DNA of 64,000 nucleotides from Microcaldota archaeon (GTDB lineage: Archaea > Micrarchaeota > Micrarchaeia > Anstonellales > Bilamarchaeaceae): positions 178,614 to 242,613 of the forward strand of contig JAHJCT010000011.1 in the NCBI GenBank assembly GCA_018812715.1, read 5' to 3'. Of this stretch, positions 43,334-52,523 are shown in pieces. Position 1 is the first letter of the stretch, and each line of letters starts with the position of its first letter. The position numbers and the translations under genes are program-made. The notes under the pieces were generated by a model. It ran no database searches and was not told where the DNA came from. It worked only from the letters and a program-made list of their open reading frames with translations.

Positions 43334-43957
43334 ATGGATGATCTATTACTATTTGAATCAAGAAGCAGGTTCACTGTTCTTGTAATAGAAGACAATGCGC
43401 AATTTGCAGCAAATGCTCTTGAAGCACTTAAAGGACATGATGTAATAGTCGTTGAAACCTTGGATGATGCAGCAGAAGCAATAGGAAAAAATAAAATTGA
43501 TTTTGTATTGAGCGACGTACATTTCCCTGAAAAAAGTGGAGGAAAACCAGAGGCACAGGTTTCAAAGATGCTTACTTTTGCTTATGAAACTGCTACTCCA
43601 GTCTGTTTTGTTACACAAGCAGATCATCACGGCCTTCTTAATACAAATGAGGGGCATGTTTCACTTAGAGCTCTTAATATTGCAGATATTTTACTTACAA
43701 TGCTAGAAATTTCAAGAGATAATCAGGAAAAACCAGAAGCAGAACTCTTTAGGCAATTAACAGCTTCAGAAACTACAACCATTCGTAGTGATGCAAAAAC
43801 ACCGGCAATATGGGAGATGGCATTCCAGATGGCACAGAATGTAACAATAAAAACAAGATCGATTGGACTTGCAGTAATGAAAGTGCGAGGACTCGGTCTT
43901 GATGTCAAGGCAGATAATGGACTACCAAAAGTTGTTCCTCCAGCAAGAATTAGATAA
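43334..43957 (+). CDS. response-regulator receiver-like protein
   Basis: Residues 13-120 follow the CheY fold: FTVLVIEDNAQFAANALEAL with the acidic pair, DFVLSDVHFPEKSGG with the phospho-acceptor Asp, and VCFVTQADHHG at the Thr/Ser position. The C-terminal 85 residues carry no DNA-binding or enzymatic output that I recognise. No histidine kinase gene is adjacent. TATA-like CAATAAATA lies near the start. Confidence 0.7.
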   Translation: MDDLLLFESRSRFTVLVIEDNAQFAANALEALKGHDVIVVETLDDAAEAIGKNKIDFVLSDVHFPEKSGGKPEAQVSKMLTFAYETATPVCFVTQADHHGLLNTNEGHVSLRALNIADILLTMLEISRDNQEKPEAELFRQLTASETTTIRSDAKTPAIWEMAFQMAQNVTIKTRSIGLAVMKVRGLGLDVKADNGLPKVVPPARIR

Positions 43958-43988
43958 AGCATTTATTCTTTAGGGATGAAAAACCTTC

Positions 43989-44141
43989 ATGAAAGCACTC
44001 ATATTATTGCTTTTGGCATTAGGTTTAGTGACTTTTGGTTGCTGTTGTGCTATGTCAGATCTAGCAGAAGGAGATTACTCCTATGACGATGAATATTATT
44101 ATGAATCTGACGCCCCCGTGATCAATGAAATAAGCAACTGA
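43989..44141 (+). CDS. 50-aa mini-lipoprotein
   Basis: The frame ATG 43989 to TGA 44141 encodes a signal peptide ending in LVTFGCCCA, a lipobox with a triple Cys, then an acidic Tyr/Asp/Glu-rich tail of about 30 residues (GDYSYDDEYYYESD). A second copy of the same signal-lipobox design is at 44811. The CAP lipoprotein gene follows after nine bases. Its size means automated gene finders may miss it. Confidence 0.6.
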   Translation: MKALILLLLALGLVTFGCCCAMSDLAEGDYSYDDEYYYESDAPVINEISN

Positions 44142-44150
44142 AGGGTACTT

Positions 44151-44780
44151 ATGAGATTACTTATTCTTTTTTTAATTTTATTCAGTTTTGGATGTACATC
44201 TAATTTAGAAGATTCAGATATTGGAACCCCTCCAGATCTTGAAAAAATCCGAATTTTAATTTTCCAATATACTAATGAAGAAAGGGTAAATTATGGATTA
44301 GGCCCCTTAATTTATGATCCAAATCTAGAAAAGATGGCAAATTGGCAAAGTAAATGCCTGGCAGAAAATGATATTTTTGAGCATGACAGCATTGAATGCG
44401 GAACATTAGAACAAAGATTCCAATATTTTCAGATAAATGATTCTGGCGGGGAAAATTTGTTTCTTAATTGGGATGCAGAATACTATTACGATGATAATTG
44501 GGATCCAGTAGAATATTCATCAGAAGAAGAAATTGCACATAGTACTGTTGATGGTTGGATGCTTAGCCCTGGCCACAGAGCCAATGTCTTGGATGAATTT
44601 TATACACACATGGCCATTGGAATTTATCTTGGGGATGAACATGATATCCTGATTACTCAAAATTTCAAAATTGCTGAGAATTGTGGTTGGAAGAATGAAC
44701 CCTGTTGCCCTGAAGAAAATGATTATTTTTCATGTTATGATCCGTGGGTTTGTGATTTCGACGTGATGAGGTGCAGATAA
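44151..44780 (+). CDS. CAP/SCP-domain lipoprotein
   Basis: A lipobox (FSFGC) anchors a CAP domain: YTNEERVNYGLGPLIYDPNL, CLAENDIFEH with a conserved His, GGENLF, and VDGWMLSPGHRANVL. Bacterial CAP proteins are often secreted and of varied or unknown activity. The last 30 residues form a separate Cys-rich module (CGWKNEPCCP through CDFDVMRC), like the tails seen on archaeal surface proteins. Flanked by two mini-lipoprotein genes. Confidence 0.85.
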   Translation: MRLLILFLILFSFGCTSNLEDSDIGTPPDLEKIRILIFQYTNEERVNYGLGPLIYDPNLEKMANWQSKCLAENDIFEHDSIECGTLEQRFQYFQINDSGGENLFLNWDAEYYYDDNWDPVEYSSEEEIAHSTVDGWMLSPGHRANVLDEFYTHMAIGIYLGDEHDILITQNFKIAENCGWKNEPCCPEENDYFSCYDPWVCDFDVMRCR

Positions 44781-44810
44781 CTTTTAAACTCTTTTTGAAG
44801 AATCAGTTTT

Positions 44811-44903
44811 ATGAGACGACTAATAATAGTTGGTTTGCTTGTGCTTATGGGATTATTGACTTTTGGCTGTTGCTGTGCTGCAACAGATTTCATGTCTTAT
44901 TAA
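44811..44903 (+). CDS. 30-aa mini-lipoprotein
   Basis: ATG 44811 to TAA 44903. A hydrophobic signal ending in LLTFGCCCAATD is followed by only a few residues. The [LV]TFGCCCA core is shared with the gene at 43989, so the two are paralogues. The 3' end overlaps the convergent MscS gene by four bases. A lipidated Cys with almost no mature chain is unusual. Confidence 0.5.
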   Translation: MRRLIIVGLLVLMGLLTFGCCCAATDFMSY

Positions 44904-45916
44904 TTTCTTGGCTTGAGATTTACCAATTTATCTCCAAACTCTTCAGAGAGTTCTAAGCTAAATCTATCTATTATTTTTCTTACATCTGATTCAGGAGTAA
45001 CCTTGAATGTTATGTTAAATGCATGTTTCTTTTCATTAATTCCGAGATAAAATATCTTGGGTTTATATTCGTGGGGAATATCATTAAGGTCAATTGCTAT
45101 CTTTGATGAGATTGCAGAAATTCTTTCCTTTATCTTTTTTGAGTTTTTTCCTTCTACTTCAACAAAAAGATACATATCACTAACTTCTCCAGTGTCAATT
45201 TCAAATTGGCGGTCAAAAAAATGTGAGTTCGGTATTACAACCATTTTTCCTTCCATTGTTGTCAGCAATGTTGATCTCCCATGCACTGTTTCTACAAACC
45301 CGGTGTAGCCGTCAATCTTAATCAAATTTCCAACATCTACATAATAATCTCCAAGTTGAAAACCAGCTATAATACTTTTTATTTGGTCGAAACCAGCGGC
45401 AAAAAGCAGTACAATGATGAAGAATCCAGTTACCATGACTACAGTGCCTACTTCTGCACTTAGAACATTGATCGAAAGGATAATGGCAAATAAATAGAGT
45501 ATTATACCCACTGTGCTTTTCAAAAGTCCAATCGACCTGAAGATCCCAGATCTGTCTTTTGCTCTTTTGTGGTGTATATCTATTCCAGTTAATACAACTC
45601 TGGCCACTATGTTTGCTATAGCAAATATGACTAGTATTTGCAGTATCTTAAGTGCTTCACCACCTAACAAATTTCTATCAATAAAAAGAATAGCCAATGC
45701 ACCTGAAAGAAGCACAAAGATGAATGAAACAGAAAAGAACAGCTCTTTCAGCGTTTTTGGAATAAAGAAAAACTTCGATTTGCCAAAAACTGAAAAAAGA
45801 GTTTTTAGAAGTGCAGACCACAATATTAACATAACAATAAATGATCCCAAAAATAACCCTGCACCTATTAAAATAGAATCAAAACTCATTTCACTTATAA
45901 ATTCCATCATAGACAT
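44900..45916 (-). CDS. MscS-family small-conductance mechanosensitive channel
   Basis: Four to five transmembrane helices are followed by the MscS beta domain (GDYYVDVGNLIKIDGYTGFV, MVVIPNSHFFDRQF) and a C-terminal alpha/beta domain. It opens under membrane tension to release solutes during hypo-osmotic shock. The length of 338 aa is usual. The frame starts eight bases after the GCS2 gene's stop, in the same direction. Confidence 0.9.
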   Translation of the reverse strand: MSMMEFISEMSFDSILIGAGLFLGSFIVMLILWSALLKTLFSVFGKSKFFFIPKTLKELFFSVSFIFVLLSGALAILFIDRNLLGGEALKILQILVIFAIANIVARVVLTGIDIHHKRAKDRSGIFRSIGLLKSTVGIILYLFAIILSINVLSAEVGTVVMVTGFFIIVLLFAAGFDQIKSIIAGFQLGDYYVDVGNLIKIDGYTGFVETVHGRSTLLTTMEGKMVVIPNSHFFDRQFEIDTGEVSDMYLFVEVEGKNSKKIKERISAISSKIAIDLNDIPHEYKPKIFYLGINEKKHAFNITFKVTPESDVRKIIDRFSLELSEEFGDKLVNLKPRN

Positions 45917-45923
45917 CTACCTC

Positions 45924-47222
45924 TTATAAAATTTTTCGGGCATTTTTGAGTTCTGAAGACAGTTTATCGGCGTAGTATAACGATATGTGATTAAGCATGT
46001 CTTCAGGTATCTCAGCATTTATATCATACCCATTCTTTTTTACCATATCTAATATTTCATCCGAAACTGTTTTTTTACTATCAATCATTTCTTTGAGTAA
46101 TGGATGTTTCTTTGCCTTTGCAAGTTTTTCAACAAGGGAATATAAGTTGGAGCAATATTTATGCACACCTTCAGATTCAAATCCATGCAATACACTTTGG
46201 TGTTCTAAATGTCTGAGAGTTGCATGCGGAGGCACGTAGATCGTATCATCTTCAAGTACAAATGGTTCTTCTATCCCAATATCAGATGGTAAAACATCAA
46301 GTTGTCTTTTCTCTATTGCCTTAAGTGCATGGTAAAGAAGTCTAGAGGCTGAAAATATGACAGATGGATTATTCATATCTGGCCCTCTATACTCATATGT
46401 CCCTATCTTATTCACCCTTAACGGCCCCCACATAAATTTCAGAGTTGGATAACCGGCAATTTCATTTGTAGGATAATTTTTTTGTTCAAGCAACTTTAGC
46501 CATTCTGTTTTTCTTTTTTCTGCCATCACTCGAATGTCTTCAACAGTAAATTCATAGCCAGGAAATGATCCAAATAAAGGCAAGTAATAATGGATGCCAC
46601 GAAGCACTTTATCTGCTTTTGTGGCTTTCAAATCTCTATATATCAATACTCTGCAATCCTTTGCCCAGTTTATCCCCATCCATATTGGCGTAGATTGACA
46701 AAATGTTAATATGGCTGGATCACATGCCCCAAGAAAATTATATTGTTGAATAAAGATGCTTCCAGCCTTTGATCGCCCAATTCTTTTTATCATCTCAGTT
46801 TCTTTTCCTACAATTCCTTCAGGTAAACTATAATGAAAATGAAAACCAGAAATGCGCCCTTCTTTTACAACATCTTTTCCTAGAACTGCCTTTTTTCCAT
46901 CATACCAAACATTAGTATGAAGTTTCGGTATTTCCCTTCCAGGATGACAGCCAAGAGGAAGAAAACGATATCCAATACTTTCCCCTATTTCTACAAGTTC
47001 TTCAAGATTTTCAATGAATGCAAGGCCACATTCTCTAATAGTTCTTTTTTCTTTTGCACCTAATTCAATCATACACTGTGAAAGTTCTTTTCTTACATAC
47101 CGTTCTATTTTTTTTCCTTTTACAGCATTTAAAATATCAGAAGCACCATTGACAAGTTTACCTTCTTCGTTGAGCGTAAACATTTCTATTTCAAGACCAT
47201 ACATAGATTTGCGCTTAAGCAT
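45924..47222 (-). CDS. GCS2-type glutamate-cysteine ligase family protein
   Basis: A carboxylate-amine ligase of the GCS2 family: YGLEIEMFTLNEEGKLVNG at the start, RFLPLGCHPG, SGFHFHYSLPEG, and a C-terminal EYRGPDMNNPSVI. Members make gamma-glutamylcysteine or related gamma-glutamyl amides with ATP. Specificity is not decidable here. It precedes the MscS gene on the same strand. Confidence 0.8.
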   Translation of the reverse strand: MLKRKSMYGLEIEMFTLNEEGKLVNGASDILNAVKGKKIERYVRKELSQCMIELGAKEKRTIRECGLAFIENLEELVEIGESIGYRFLPLGCHPGREIPKLHTNVWYDGKKAVLGKDVVKEGRISGFHFHYSLPEGIVGKETEMIKRIGRSKAGSIFIQQYNFLGACDPAILTFCQSTPIWMGINWAKDCRVLIYRDLKATKADKVLRGIHYYLPLFGSFPGYEFTVEDIRVMAEKRKTEWLKLLEQKNYPTNEIAGYPTLKFMWGPLRVNKIGTYEYRGPDMNNPSVIFSASRLLYHALKAIEKRQLDVLPSDIGIEEPFVLEDDTIYVPPHATLRHLEHQSVLHGFESEGVHKYCSNLYSLVEKLAKAKKHPLLKEMIDSKKTVSDEILDMVKKNGYDINAEIPEDMLNHISLYYADKLSSELKNARKIL

Positions 47223-47262
47223 GTAAACTGCAATGGAACATTAATCAATATAAAACTATCAA

Positions 47263-48276
47263 CTATTCTTCCACGACTATCGTCATATCATCAAATCTGG
47301 CAGATTTTAATGCCCTAGTTATTGCAATTCTCAGTAATCTTTCGGCTACCACTACAGCATCAGAAAAATGAGTATATAATTGCTCAAGAGCCATATTTGT
47401 TCTTGGCACGTTATTGGTAATTCCATCTGTTGTAAGAATTACCTTCCCCCCAAATCTAATGTGATATACAATGTCATTTTTTTCTAATGGACGGGGTTGC
47501 CCAACAAAGATAGCCGGGCAGGCATATCCAACTTGCTCTACAATTATGTCTCTACTAAAAACAAACCTTACCAATGGAATACTATCTCCTACCTGGTAAA
47601 TTTTTCTAGTTTCATCAATTACAATGGCCATAAGCAAGGTTGCACTGCCCATTGATCTCATTAAATTCCTTACTTCTTCACTTATTTCGCATATAGTTGG
47701 TTTTGGTTTTGTCAGCAGCTCTATTTTTCTCTGCATCAATTCTCTTAAGGTTAGATAAGTTGCTATAGATGAAAACTGCTGTGAGCCACAACCATCACAA
47801 ACAGCAAATAGCTTAGTATTGCCTTCCCTATCCATCAGAAACCAGTCCTGATTTGGTGAACGTCTTTTTTTCAGAGTTATTCCATAGCCAATTCCAGGTA
47901 AATATTGTCTACTTGTGCTGAGAAATTTTTCAGTACCATGTGCTTCTCTGGCTATGCGATCAAAATCACTTGCATCTCCGATAGCATTGGTTCGAATGAA
48001 TGATTTAACGGATTGGAGATATGTTCTTCGTGAAGAATCTGCCTGTCGTATCTCACCATCAATTTTTGCTACATCAAGCCAATTTTCACGTGTTCCACTT
48101 AAATAATTCTGTTCTATAACAATAGATCGAACCATCTCAAACTGTAGCATATCCACAAAAGCCCCGGTTCTAGTTGTCTTTTGATAAGCATCAAGGAGAA
48201 GTTGTCTTCCTCTTTTGAACGGATCTGAATATTTACGAATTTTTTTTGCTCTTTCTATTTCTTTTCTTAAAGTCAC
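47263..48276 (-). CDS. PP2C-type (PPM) protein phosphatase
   Basis: The metal-dependent phosphatase core starts near residue 125: GYGITLKKRRSPNQDWFLM, LFAVCDGCGSQQFSS (DG metal motif), GSATLLMAIV, YQVGDS, VILTTDGITNN and the final ARFDDMTIVV. The Asp ligands are present, so it is probably active on phospho-Ser/Thr. The first 125 residues are an unrecognised helical extension. No cognate kinase is nearby. Confidence 0.85.
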   Translation of the reverse strand: MTLRKEIERAKKIRKYSDPFKRGRQLLLDAYQKTTRTGAFVDMLQFEMVRSIVIEQNYLSGTRENWLDVAKIDGEIRQADSSRRTYLQSVKSFIRTNAIGDASDFDRIAREAHGTEKFLSTSRQYLPGIGYGITLKKRRSPNQDWFLMDREGNTKLFAVCDGCGSQQFSSIATYLTLRELMQRKIELLTKPKPTICEISEEVRNLMRSMGSATLLMAIVIDETRKIYQVGDSIPLVRFVFSRDIIVEQVGYACPAIFVGQPRPLEKNDIVYHIRFGGKVILTTDGITNNVPRTNMALEQLYTHFSDAVVVAERLLRIAITRALKSARFDDMTIVVEE

Positions 48277-48311
48277 GTATAAATTAAACCACTAAAACAT
48301 TTAAAAAACCA

Positions 48312-49226
48312 CTAATCTCTCATAAAAGGCGGCATAAACATATTTCTTAGTTCTTTGTTTTGTATTTTATTCATAGAACTTCTAAGAAAACCAGTCATCA
48401 TTGTTGTTTTAGCCATGCTTTTTTCCAAACCACGACTCATAAGATAAAATAATTTTTCCTCATCTAATTGTCTTACTGCAGCAGAATGTGAGCAATCAAC
48501 ATCATTGTTTTTTATTTCCAGTATTGGATTGGCTTCAGCTTTGGCATCTTCATCTAGAAGTAAAATCTGCTGCTCCAAATTTGATTTTGAGCCTCGTCCA
48601 CTAGTTTCAACTGCAACACGCCCATTGAAAATCGTCTTAGAACTATCTTCTGCAACACCTCTCATAATTATTTCACTTGAAGTATTGTTGGCATAATGCA
48701 GTATATCAGAATTGATTGTACTTTCTTCTCTATTGCCAGCGCTGGAAAGGCATATGTGTAATGTATTAGACCCAACACCACGCAATTCAGTAATGGATTC
48801 CCCAAATCCGTTTCCTGCCCAAAAAGATGCTGAATTTATTGTGCTTGCTGTTTCCGCCATAATAGTTTGTCGATGGTAAGCAAAGGCACCTTTATGCTTC
48901 AAAAAACCAACATTTAATTCTGAATTTTCCTGGGCACGTATCTCAATATCATTCATTGAATCAGAAATAATGGTGATAAACAAACGCAAAGATGCATTCC
49001 TTCCGATTACTATAATATTTTTAGAGATTGAATTGTCAGAAATAAGTTCTAATTCTGCTTTTTTACCATCACCAATAAGAAAAAAGTTGCGTTCCCTAAC
49101 ATTTTTTTCTAGATAGTCCGAATACTGATTTGTCGATGCTTTTGGCGTTTCTTTAACTGTTTCATATGGATGTTGCTTCACATTTCTTGACTTAATTTGC
49201 AGTGGCTTTACTTCTTCAATATTCAT
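48312..49226 (-). CDS. sufD: Fe-S cluster assembly protein SufD
   Basis: A beta-helix protein of the SufBC2D scaffold. It has the family core (NRSEEST-type turn after LSSAGNREESTINSDI, EIKNNDVDCSHSAAVRQLD) and the C-terminal LFYLMSRGLEKSMAKTTMMTGF motif. At 304 aa it is shorter than bacterial SufD. Its ATG overlaps the sufB stop (ATGA), giving coupled translation. Confidence 0.88.
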   Translation of the reverse strand: MNIEEVKPLQIKSRNVKQHPYETVKETPKASTNQYSDYLEKNVRERNFFLIGDGKKAELELISDNSISKNIIVIGRNASLRLFITIISDSMNDIEIRAQENSELNVGFLKHKGAFAYHRQTIMAETASTINSASFWAGNGFGESITELRGVGSNTLHICLSSAGNREESTINSDILHYANNTSSEIIMRGVAEDSSKTIFNGRVAVETSGRGSKSNLEQQILLLDEDAKAEANPILEIKNNDVDCSHSAAVRQLDEEKLFYLMSRGLEKSMAKTTMMTGFLRSSMNKIQNKELRNMFMPPFMRD

Positions 49227-51733
49227 CCGACCGACCTCTCCATCTGCAACTGTATCAGCCTGTTCAGCTCTACTGCATACTCCATAGGAAGTTCTCTTGT
49301 AAATGATTCCATAAATCCTAAAATGATCATTGCCAAGGCATCTTTCTCACTTATGCCCCTGCTCATGAGATAGAACAATTTCTCCTTACTAATACTGCCA
49401 ACCTTAGCTTCATGGCTTACAATTGCATTAGTTTGTTCATCCTTTATTGTTGGATAGGTATCAGAACGGGATTTTTCATCAAGAAGGTAAGCATTACATT
49501 GTACAAACGATTTCGAATTCTTTGCTTTTTTCCCTATTTGCACAAGGCCTCTATAGCTTGCCCTTCCCCCATCTTTGCAAACACTCTTTGATACTATCTT
49601 GGAATATGTATTTGGTGCCAGGTGAATGGCCTTTGCACCTGTATCCTGAATTTGCCCCTTTCCTGCATAAGCTGCACTTAGTATTTCTGCTCTAGCACCT
49701 TTCCCTTTTAGTATAACTGTTGGGTATTTTTGAGTCACTGCGCTGCCCATATTGCCATCGAGCCATTCTACAACTGCATTTTCATATGCTATCGAACGTT
49801 TTGTAACTAAATTATATACATTATTAGACCAGTTTTGTATTGTAGTATAACGCACCTTGGAATTCTTTTTAGCAATGATTTCAACAACAGCAGCATGCAA
49901 AGATGCAGTTGAAAAAACAGGGGCAGAACAATTATGGACTGCGACTCCCCCTGCAACATAGCTTTCATCTCCTTTTACACTGAAATTATAGACTGGATAA
50001 TCCACTACTTTTCTTTTTTTAATGTCTTTAATAGGCATATAAAGATAGTTGCCATTAATAAAAAAAAGAGTGGCCCGTTTGTGTTGATTTATGCTATTTT
50101 TAACTGGGACATTGATCAATTTTCCAAATGGAATGAGATTCTCCCCACTTAATCCGACAGTATACATTGTTAAGCGGCCCTCCTTTTTTCGATTGCGAAT
50201 GTTAATGAAGGCCACTATGTTCAAGCGAAGTAGAATATCTCTAATTTGCGTGGCTAATTTTGGTGATGTTGTATTAATTCTGAATACTTCCTTCAATCCG
50301 TATTTGTATTTTACATTGAAATAATTCCCATCACCATTAAACATACCATGAACGAGCTCGGCTTGTTTCTTTGGATCCTCAAAAATCATCCAGCTTGGGA
50401 TGGATTTCTTATCGCATTTCGTTCCGAAATGAGAAAAGACCCTGGCAAGAACAACAGAAGAGACCCTTACACATGTTCCTCTATTACTTTTATGATGTAC
50501 TTCATAAGATTCTGCATCAAAAACTTTTTTCAATAACATTTTTACTTCTTCTATATATCTCCTCTCATGGGACCCAAAAGAAAAGCTAAGGTAAGAATTT
50601 TTAAGTACGGATCCTTCAGAGAGGTAATAACCAACAAGCTTGAAGAATTCTTTTGACAGTGGTAATGTAACTTTAACTTTTTTCTTTCTTACTATTATCT
50701 CAAGCCCAACTGATGATTTGTTTTCTATTTTCTTATTGATAGGAAGAAGAAGATAGTCCCTTTTTTTCAAATTTTTGGCCTCTTCCCAAACATGATGCCA
50801 TGATCTATTTCTTTCATTTTTTCGCGTTCGTTTAACACATAAAAATGGGTGTTCTTCTGTTACTTCAATAATATTTTGAGCATTGCCCCAGACTTTGATT
50901 CTATAAAGATTTCCAGAGTAATCCCTTACTTGTGTGTGATAAACTTCAGAATATCTTCCGCTATGTGTCAATACCTTATCTCCAATTTCAATTTTTTCAA
51001 TAGGTTTGTGATTTGTATTAGTTAGGATGCAAGTACCTTTAGTAAAACAACCTTCAATATAGCTTACAGATGATCCTTCATCTGCAATAATCAATGTGCG
51101 TTCAAATTGCCCGAGTTTCTCTGCATTTATCCTAAAATAAGTTTGAAGAGGGATATCCGCATGAACTCCCTCTGGAATATAAACAAATGCGCCACCGCTC
51201 CACACGGCAGTATTCAATGCTGCAAACTTGTTATCATTTGCAGGAACAACAGTACCAAAATATTCTTTCAATATGTCTGGGTGTTCTTGTAAAGCCGTAT
51301 CAGTATCGGTAAATAAGATACCTTTTTTCTCCCATTCTTTTTTCAGGTGGTGATAAACAACTTCACTTTCATATTGTGCAGAACTACCTGCAAGGAATTT
51401 TTTTTCTGCTTCAGGTATTCCAAGACGATCAAAAGTAGTTTTTATCTCTTCTGGAACTGCATCCCATGCATCAACTTTTTTATCTGTTGGTTTCAGGTAA
51501 TAACAAAGATCATTAAATTGTAGTTTTGAAAGATCAGGTCCCCATGTCGGAACTGATTTCATTTCAAATATTTTTAATGCTTCAAGTCTTTTTTTGAGCA
51601 TCCAGTCTGGCTCTCCCTTTTCCTTTGAAAGGTTTCTGATAATTTCTTCTGAAAGTCCTTTTTCAGAGCGATAGACATAATGCTCAGGAGTATGAAAATC
51701 ATATTTGCCTTTTTTCAATAAGACACCCAACAT
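49223..51733 (-). CDS. sufB: Fe-S cluster assembly protein SufB, interrupted by an intein
   Basis: The exteins (residues 1-228 and 602-836, 463 aa joined) make a normal SufB with IPEGVHADIPLQTYFRIN and LAPNTYSKIVSKSV; the C-terminal LFYLMSRGISEKDALAMII is the shared SufB/D motif. The intein sits between SYIEG and CSAP, at the active core of the scaffold. Splicing is required for function. Divergent from sufC. Confidence 0.95.
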   Translation of the reverse strand: MLGVLLKKGKYDFHTPEHYVYRSEKGLSEEIIRNLSKEKGEPDWMLKKRLEALKIFEMKSVPTWGPDLSKLQFNDLCYYLKPTDKKVDAWDAVPEEIKTTFDRLGIPEAEKKFLAGSSAQYESEVVYHHLKKEWEKKGILFTDTDTALQEHPDILKEYFGTVVPANDNKFAALNTAVWSGGAFVYIPEGVHADIPLQTYFRINAEKLGQFERTLIIADEGSSVSYIEGCFTKGTCILTNTNHKPIEKIEIGDKVLTHSGRYSEVYHTQVRDYSGNLYRIKVWGNAQNIIEVTEEHPFLCVKRTRKNERNRSWHHVWEEAKNLKKRDYLLLPINKKIENKSSVGLEIIVRKKKVKVTLPLSKEFFKLVGYYLSEGSVLKNSYLSFSFGSHERRYIEEVKMLLKKVFDAESYEVHHKSNRGTCVRVSSVVLARVFSHFGTKCDKKSIPSWMIFEDPKKQAELVHGMFNGDGNYFNVKYKYGLKEVFRINTTSPKLATQIRDILLRLNIVAFINIRNRKKEGRLTMYTVGLSGENLIPFGKLINVPVKNSINQHKRATLFFINGNYLYMPIKDIKKRKVVDYPVYNFSVKGDESYVAGGVAVHNCSAPVFSTASLHAAVVEIIAKKNSKVRYTTIQNWSNNVYNLVTKRSIAYENAVVEWLDGNMGSAVTQKYPTVILKGKGARAEILSAAYAGKGQIQDTGAKAIHLAPNTYSKIVSKSVCKDGGRASYRGLVQIGKKAKNSKSFVQCNAYLLDEKSRSDTYPTIKDEQTNAIVSHEAKVGSISKEKLFYLMSRGISEKDALAMIILGFMESFTRELPMEYAVELNRLIQLQMERSVG
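49931..51049 (-). other. SufB intein with LAGLIDADG-type homing endonuclease domain
   Basis: 373 residues (SufB positions 229-601). It begins with Cys (CFTKGTCILTN, block A), has a TxxH block B (VTEEHPFLCV), two LAGLIDADG-like helices (KLVGYYLSEGS and LVHGMFNGDGN), and ends in block F/G with a terminal VHN followed by Cys of the C-extein. All splicing residues look intact. Acidic residues in both dodecapeptides (Glu, Asp) suggest the endonuclease may still be active. The same VEG-Cys-type site is occupied in mycobacterial SufB. Confidence 0.93.
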
Positions 51734-51785
51734 AATAGAATAGACCTAACTATTAAAATACATTATAATACAAATAGGATTGCTT
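51734..51785. promoter_or_regulatory. divergent suf promoter
   Basis: The 52-base gap between sufB and sufC is AT-rich, with TATA-like sequence in both directions (TATTATAATG on minus, TTAAAATACATTATAA on plus, around 51750-51772). A single regulator could control both half-operons. No clear palindrome is seen. Confidence 0.45.
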
Positions 51786-52523
51786 ATGTTCGAGATAAAA
51801 GACCTTTCCGTTAGTGTTGAGAATAAAAGAATAATCCAAGGCTTAAGTCTCAATATTAATGATGGGGAGACTCATGTAATAATGGGTCCAAATGGGGCTG
51901 GCAAGAGCACATTAGCAGAGGCACTTTTGGGCCATCCATCACTTCATGTTCAAGGAAAGATAATTTTAGACAAGAAAGATATCTCAAAACTTTCTACAGA
52001 TGAAAGAGCCAGGGAAGGCCTTTTTCTTGCTTTTCAAAATCCTGAAGAGATTGAGGGCGTTACAGTAAGTAATTTTCTCAGGAAAGCAAAATTTAGAGAA
52101 AACAAGGATTTAGATCTAATGATAACTGAGCATGAAGAACTAGAAAAAAATGCAATGAAAATCGGCATGGGAAAAGATTTTGTAAAAAGAGAGCTTAATG
52201 TGGGCTTTTCAGGTGGAGAAAAAAAGAGAATGGAGATTCTTCAGGCAATTTCATTAAAACCAAAAGTTTTAGTCATGGATGAAGTTGATTCAGGATTGGA
52301 CGTAGACGGTCTTAAATTAATTTCAGAAGCACTTGAAAACATGAAAGATGGAAAAAGATGTTTTCTCATTATTACTCATTATCCAAGAATATTAAAACAT
52401 TTAAAGGCAGAGTATGTCCACATACTTATAAATGGAAAAATAGTGAAAAGCGGCACTGAAGAACTTGCCCATGAAATTGAAGAAAATGGATACACACCAT
52501 ATCTGAAGGGTAAACATGTTTGA
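51786..52523 (+). CDS. sufC: Fe-S cluster assembly ATPase SufC
   Basis: An ABC-type ATPase: Walker A GPNGAGKST near residue 34, signature FSGGEKKRMEI, Walker B VLVMDEVDSGLD and the H-loop ITHYPRIL. It drives the SufB-SufD scaffold. ATG 51786 is used rather than TTG 51780. The end overlaps sufS by eight bases. Confidence 0.95.
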   Translation: MFEIKDLSVSVENKRIIQGLSLNINDGETHVIMGPNGAGKSTLAEALLGHPSLHVQGKIILDKKDISKLSTDERAREGLFLAFQNPEEIEGVTVSNFLRKAKFRENKDLDLMITEHEELEKNAMKIGMGKDFVKRELNVGFSGGEKKRMEILQAISLKPKVLVMDEVDSGLDVDGLKLISEALENMKDGKRCFLIITHYPRILKHLKAEYVHILINGKIVKSGTEELAHEIEENGYTPYLKGKHV

